NCBI GenBank assembly: GCA_002721375.1
Contig: PBKH01000023.1
Span: 1 to 8,615 of the forward strand
From: Verrucomicrobiales bacterium
Lineage (GTDB): Bacteria > Verrucomicrobiota > Verrucomicrobiia > Limisphaerales > UBA1096
Direction: 5' to 3'
DNA: 8,615 nucleotides
The position numbers and the translations under genes are program-made. Positions 6,557 through 8,615 of the stretch are shown here, one piece after another; position 1 is the stretch's first letter, and each line of letters begins with the position of its first letter. The notes beneath the pieces are model-generated. The model did not search any database and was not told where the DNA came from. It saw only the letters and a list, made by a program, of their open reading frames with translations.

Positions 6557-7839
6557 TGCCTAACACCTACGCCAGTAACCGAGAGGAACTTGAAGGCATC
6601 CAGTTGACCAAGCTGCGAGAATTGCTCGCGGCGGTTCGGCCGGCTAATGCCTTTTACGAAACCAAGCTTGGACAAGCAGGCGTGGACGCCGATATCGAGT
6701 CGATCGATGCGTTTCGCATCAATTGCCCTTTCACGACCAAGCCGGAACTCGCCGCCGACCACACCACCCACCCTCCATACGGCAGCAATCTGACATACCC
6801 ACTGAATCGCTACACGCGTGTCCATCAGACCAGCGGCACAAGCGGTACACCGTTGAGTTGGCCGGACACACCAGATAACTGGCAATGGATGATCGACAAC
6901 TGGTGCGATATTTTTCGCGCCGCCGGAGTTAACTGTGATGACCGAATTTTTTTTGCATTTTCATTCGGGCCGTTCATCGGTTTTTGGTTAGCATTCGAGG
7001 CCGGTGAAAAGCTCGGTGCATTAAGTATTACTGGCGGCGGTTTGAGCACCATAAGCCGGCTTCAGTCCATTTTCATCCACAACGCCAACGTGCTATGTTG
7101 CACTCCGACATACGCCCTGCGTCTTGCTGAAGTCGCCAAGACGGAAAACATCAACTTGGGCAAGTCGCCGGTACGCACGATCGTCGTCGCCGGCGAACCG
7201 GGCGGAAGTATCCCCTCCACACGCCAACAACTGGAAGAGGCCTGGCCGGGCGCAACCATCTTCGACCACCATGGAATGACCGAGGTAGGACCGGTCACTT
7301 ATCAATGCCCCAACCGGGCAGGCATCCTGCATGTACTTGAGCAGGCCTATCTAGCAGAAATTATCGACCCTAAAACCACCAAACCGATCGCCATAGGTGA
7401 AACCGGTGAACTGGTGCTGACTACTCTAGGCCGTCACGGCTCCCCTCTCATCCGCTACCGTACAGGCGATCTCGTAACAGCAGCCATCGAGTCACAGTGC
7501 GACTGCGGCCGACTAGACCTTGCGTTGCAAGGTGGCATCATAGGCAGGGCAGACGATATGGTCGTTGTACGCGGTGTAAATATTTATCCCAGTGCCATCG
7601 AACAAATCCTCCGTGGAACAGGCGGGGTCGCCGAATATCGCGTTAACATAAAACACAACGACGCCCTGGTGGAAATGAACGTGGAAGTGGAGCCGGAAAC
7701 CGGTAGCGATGGTAGCTTGGCCAAACGCCTGTCCAAAACTTTTCAAGAAACACTCGCACTCCGTGTGCCGGTAAAGCTAGTCAAGCCCGGCACCCTCCCC
7801 CGCTTCGAGTTAAAAGCCAAGCGGTGGATTACCCAGTAA
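6556..7839 (+). CDS. Phenylacetate-CoA ligase family (PaaK-like) adenylate-forming enzyme
   Basis: This cytoplasmic ligase is expected to activate a carboxylic acid, typically an aryl acid such as phenylacetate, with ATP and then CoA. The 427 residues fit PaaK (about 430). Visible motifs are the phosphate-binding loop HQTSGTSGTPL (90-100), AGEPGG (212-217), the nucleotide motif DHHGMTE (237-243), YRTGDL (301-306), the hinge GRADDMVVVRGVNIYPSAIE (330-349) and a C-terminal lysine region PRFELKAKR (415-423) likely holding the catalytic Lys. Cys251, Cys315 and Cys317 with His259 could form a metal site like those I recall in PaaK-type enzymes; this is inference. The start is the ATG at 6556, sharing its A with the upstream TAA stop. 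The frame stays open further upstream to 6238, but that stretch overlaps the membrane-protein gene and is unlike PaaK. No other phenylacetate-degradation genes are present, so the substrate is open. Confidence 0.9.
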   Translation: MPNTYASNREELEGIQLTKLRELLAAVRPANAFYETKLGQAGVDADIESIDAFRINCPFTTKPELAADHTTHPPYGSNLTYPLNRYTRVHQTSGTSGTPLSWPDTPDNWQWMIDNWCDIFRAAGVNCDDRIFFAFSFGPFIGFWLAFEAGEKLGALSITGGGLSTISRLQSIFIHNANVLCCTPTYALRLAEVAKTENINLGKSPVRTIVVAGEPGGSIPSTRQQLEEAWPGATIFDHHGMTEVGPVTYQCPNRAGILHVLEQAYLAEIIDPKTTKPIAIGETGELVLTTLGRHGSPLIRYRTGDLVTAAIESQCDCGRLDLALQGGIIGRADDMVVVRGVNIYPSAIEQILRGTGGVAEYRVNIKHNDALVEMNVEVEPETGSDGSLAKRLSKTFQETLALRVPVKLVKPGTLPRFELKAKRWITQ

Positions 7840-7859
7840 ACAGACTGGCAGGAGTTGCC

Positions 7860-8615
7860 TTACTCTCCATTGTTGGCCTTTTTCTGCCAGCGCCGTTTCG
7901 GCGGGTCGGGCAATGAAGCATCCACCTTGGCATAGTAACTGTCAGAGCCGAACATCTCGATCATCTCTATTCGCAACTGTTCTGAAGGACGGACATAATA
8001 TTTTTCGCTAGTATCAAGAAACACAAGCCGACCGTCCTGCCTCCGGATACAAATATACAAAGGACACCTGCCAGGATGGCTCGTAGCAATGCCGAAAAGT
8101 TCCTCCATCCTATCCGGCTTCAACTCGCTACCATTGAGCCGGAAATGCACCTGCTTGGTGAATTTGGCCGGTGCATCGTCGAGCGGGATAATATCCTGAG
8201 GGAAAAATTTGGGTGTGTTTTCACTGTTGTTTGCCTCACCAATGACAAGCACAGTCCCGTTGGGCTGAAGCAACTCCTGAAATTTGTCGTAGTTCTCGTT
8301 CATACAGAGTACCTGAAATGTACCCTTGAGATCCTCAATGGTAGAAATGATGTATGGCTTATTTGTTCGCCGGGATATACCGCGCTGCACAGTGGCAATC
8401 AACCCACCGATGCGAGTAACGCTTCGGCTTTCAAGCGCCTTGACTGTCTCGCTGTCGTGCAAACAATAGCGGTCAAGCAGTTCGCGGTATGGGTCGAGCG
8501 GGTGGCCGCTCACGTAAAAACCAAGCAACTCCTTCTCGGCGGTGAGAATCTCCCCGCGGCTCCACTCTGAAAGGTTCGGAACGGTGTCCTTTAGCGACTG
8601 GCTGCTCTCCTCAAA
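7860..8615 (-). CDS. dnaE: DNA polymerase III alpha subunit, C-terminal part
   Basis: This is the last 251 residues of the replicative polymerase catalytic subunit; the frame runs open through the right edge. The first visible residues (FEESSQSLKDTVPNLSEWSR) lead into GEILTAEKELLGFYVSGHPLDPY, the very conserved junction after the helix-hairpin-helix region of bacterial DnaE. The OB-fold follows (about VTRIGGLIATVQRGISRRT to VLVIGE), then the C-terminal domain with FRLNGSELKPDRMEEL and a basic tail ending KRRWQKKANNGE. The PHP, palm (catalytic aspartates), fingers and beta-clamp-binding parts are outside the window. A TTG at 8528 lies inside the conserved block and is not a start. The stop codon is 20 bases from the CoA ligase stop, on the opposite strand, with no clear terminator between them. 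Confidence 0.96.
   Translation of the reverse strand, partial: FEESSQSLKDTVPNLSEWSRGEILTAEKELLGFYVSGHPLDPYRELLDRYCLHDSETVKALESRSVTRIGGLIATVQRGISRRTNKPYIISTIEDLKGTFQVLCMNENYDKFQELLQPNGTVLVIGEANNSENTPKFFPQDIIPLDDAPAKFTKQVHFRLNGSELKPDRMEELFGIATSHPGRCPLYICIRRQDGRLVFLDTSEKYYVRPSEQLRIEMIEMFGSDSYYAKVDASLPDPPKRRWQKKANNGE

Noticed and set aside
7840..7868. A possible terminator hairpin between the convergent CoA ligase and dnaE stops (GGCA...TGCC at 7847-7859).
   Set aside because: The stem is only 4 bp, no T-run follows on either strand, and an alternative GAGT/ACTC pairing is equally weak.
8076..8570. A 164-codon open frame on the + strand opposite dnaE.
   Set aside because: It is antisense to highly conserved DnaE sequence and shows no recognisable domain, so it is best explained as a shadow.
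1..8615. A possible undescribed multi-gene system such as defence, biosynthesis or a mobile element.
   Set aside because: Every full gene except the small DMT-like protein belongs to a familiar housekeeping or transport family. No transposase, integrase, direct-repeat array, toxin-antitoxin pair, nuclease/helicase set or biosynthetic core enzyme is present.

Overview
The window is an ordinary-looking piece of bacterial chromosome, densely coded, with eight genes. Two are cut by the window edges. Hand counts give about 57% G+C in one part (7201-7500) and about 41% in another (5101-5400). A replicative DNA polymerase III alpha subunit, a complex I subunit and sodium/lactate-type transporters fit a free-living respiring bacterium. 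No gene start has a convincing Shine-Dalgarno sequence, which narrows the lineage somewhat. Verrucomicrobiota or a neighbouring phylum is a guess I cannot confirm from sequence alone.

Layout. Left edge, + strand: the C-terminal third of a penicillin-acylase-family Ntn hydrolase (1-837). It converges on an L-lactate permease family gene on the - strand (881-2569), with a 43-base gap holding a small perfect hairpin. The permease diverges from a + strand run of five genes across a 95-base intergenic region (2570-2664), the largest gap here. The run is nuoA alone (2665-3102), a phosphoglucomutase/phosphomannomutase (3112-4578), an AGCS sodium:alanine/glycine symporter (4582-5985), a small five-helix DMT-like membrane protein (6029-6556) and a PaaK-family aryl/phenylacetate-CoA ligase (6556-7839). 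The right edge holds the C-terminal 251 residues of DnaE on the - strand, converging on the ligase with 20 bases between the stop codons.

How the genes work together. nuoA, the mutase and the symporter are 3 to 9 bases apart and could share a transcript. The DMT-like gene and the ligase share one base (TAATG) and are probably translationally coupled, possibly from their own promoter at about 5989-6017. The products are functionally mixed: respiration, sugar phosphate metabolism, amino-acid and lactate uptake, acyl-CoA activation and replication. I see no mobile element, CRISPR array, tRNA or rRNA, and no defence or secretion system. I found no convincing undescribed system. The points most worth a second look are the lone nuoA, the half-size transporter coupled to the CoA ligase, the general lack of Shine-Dalgarno sites, and a short motif recurring near gene boundaries.
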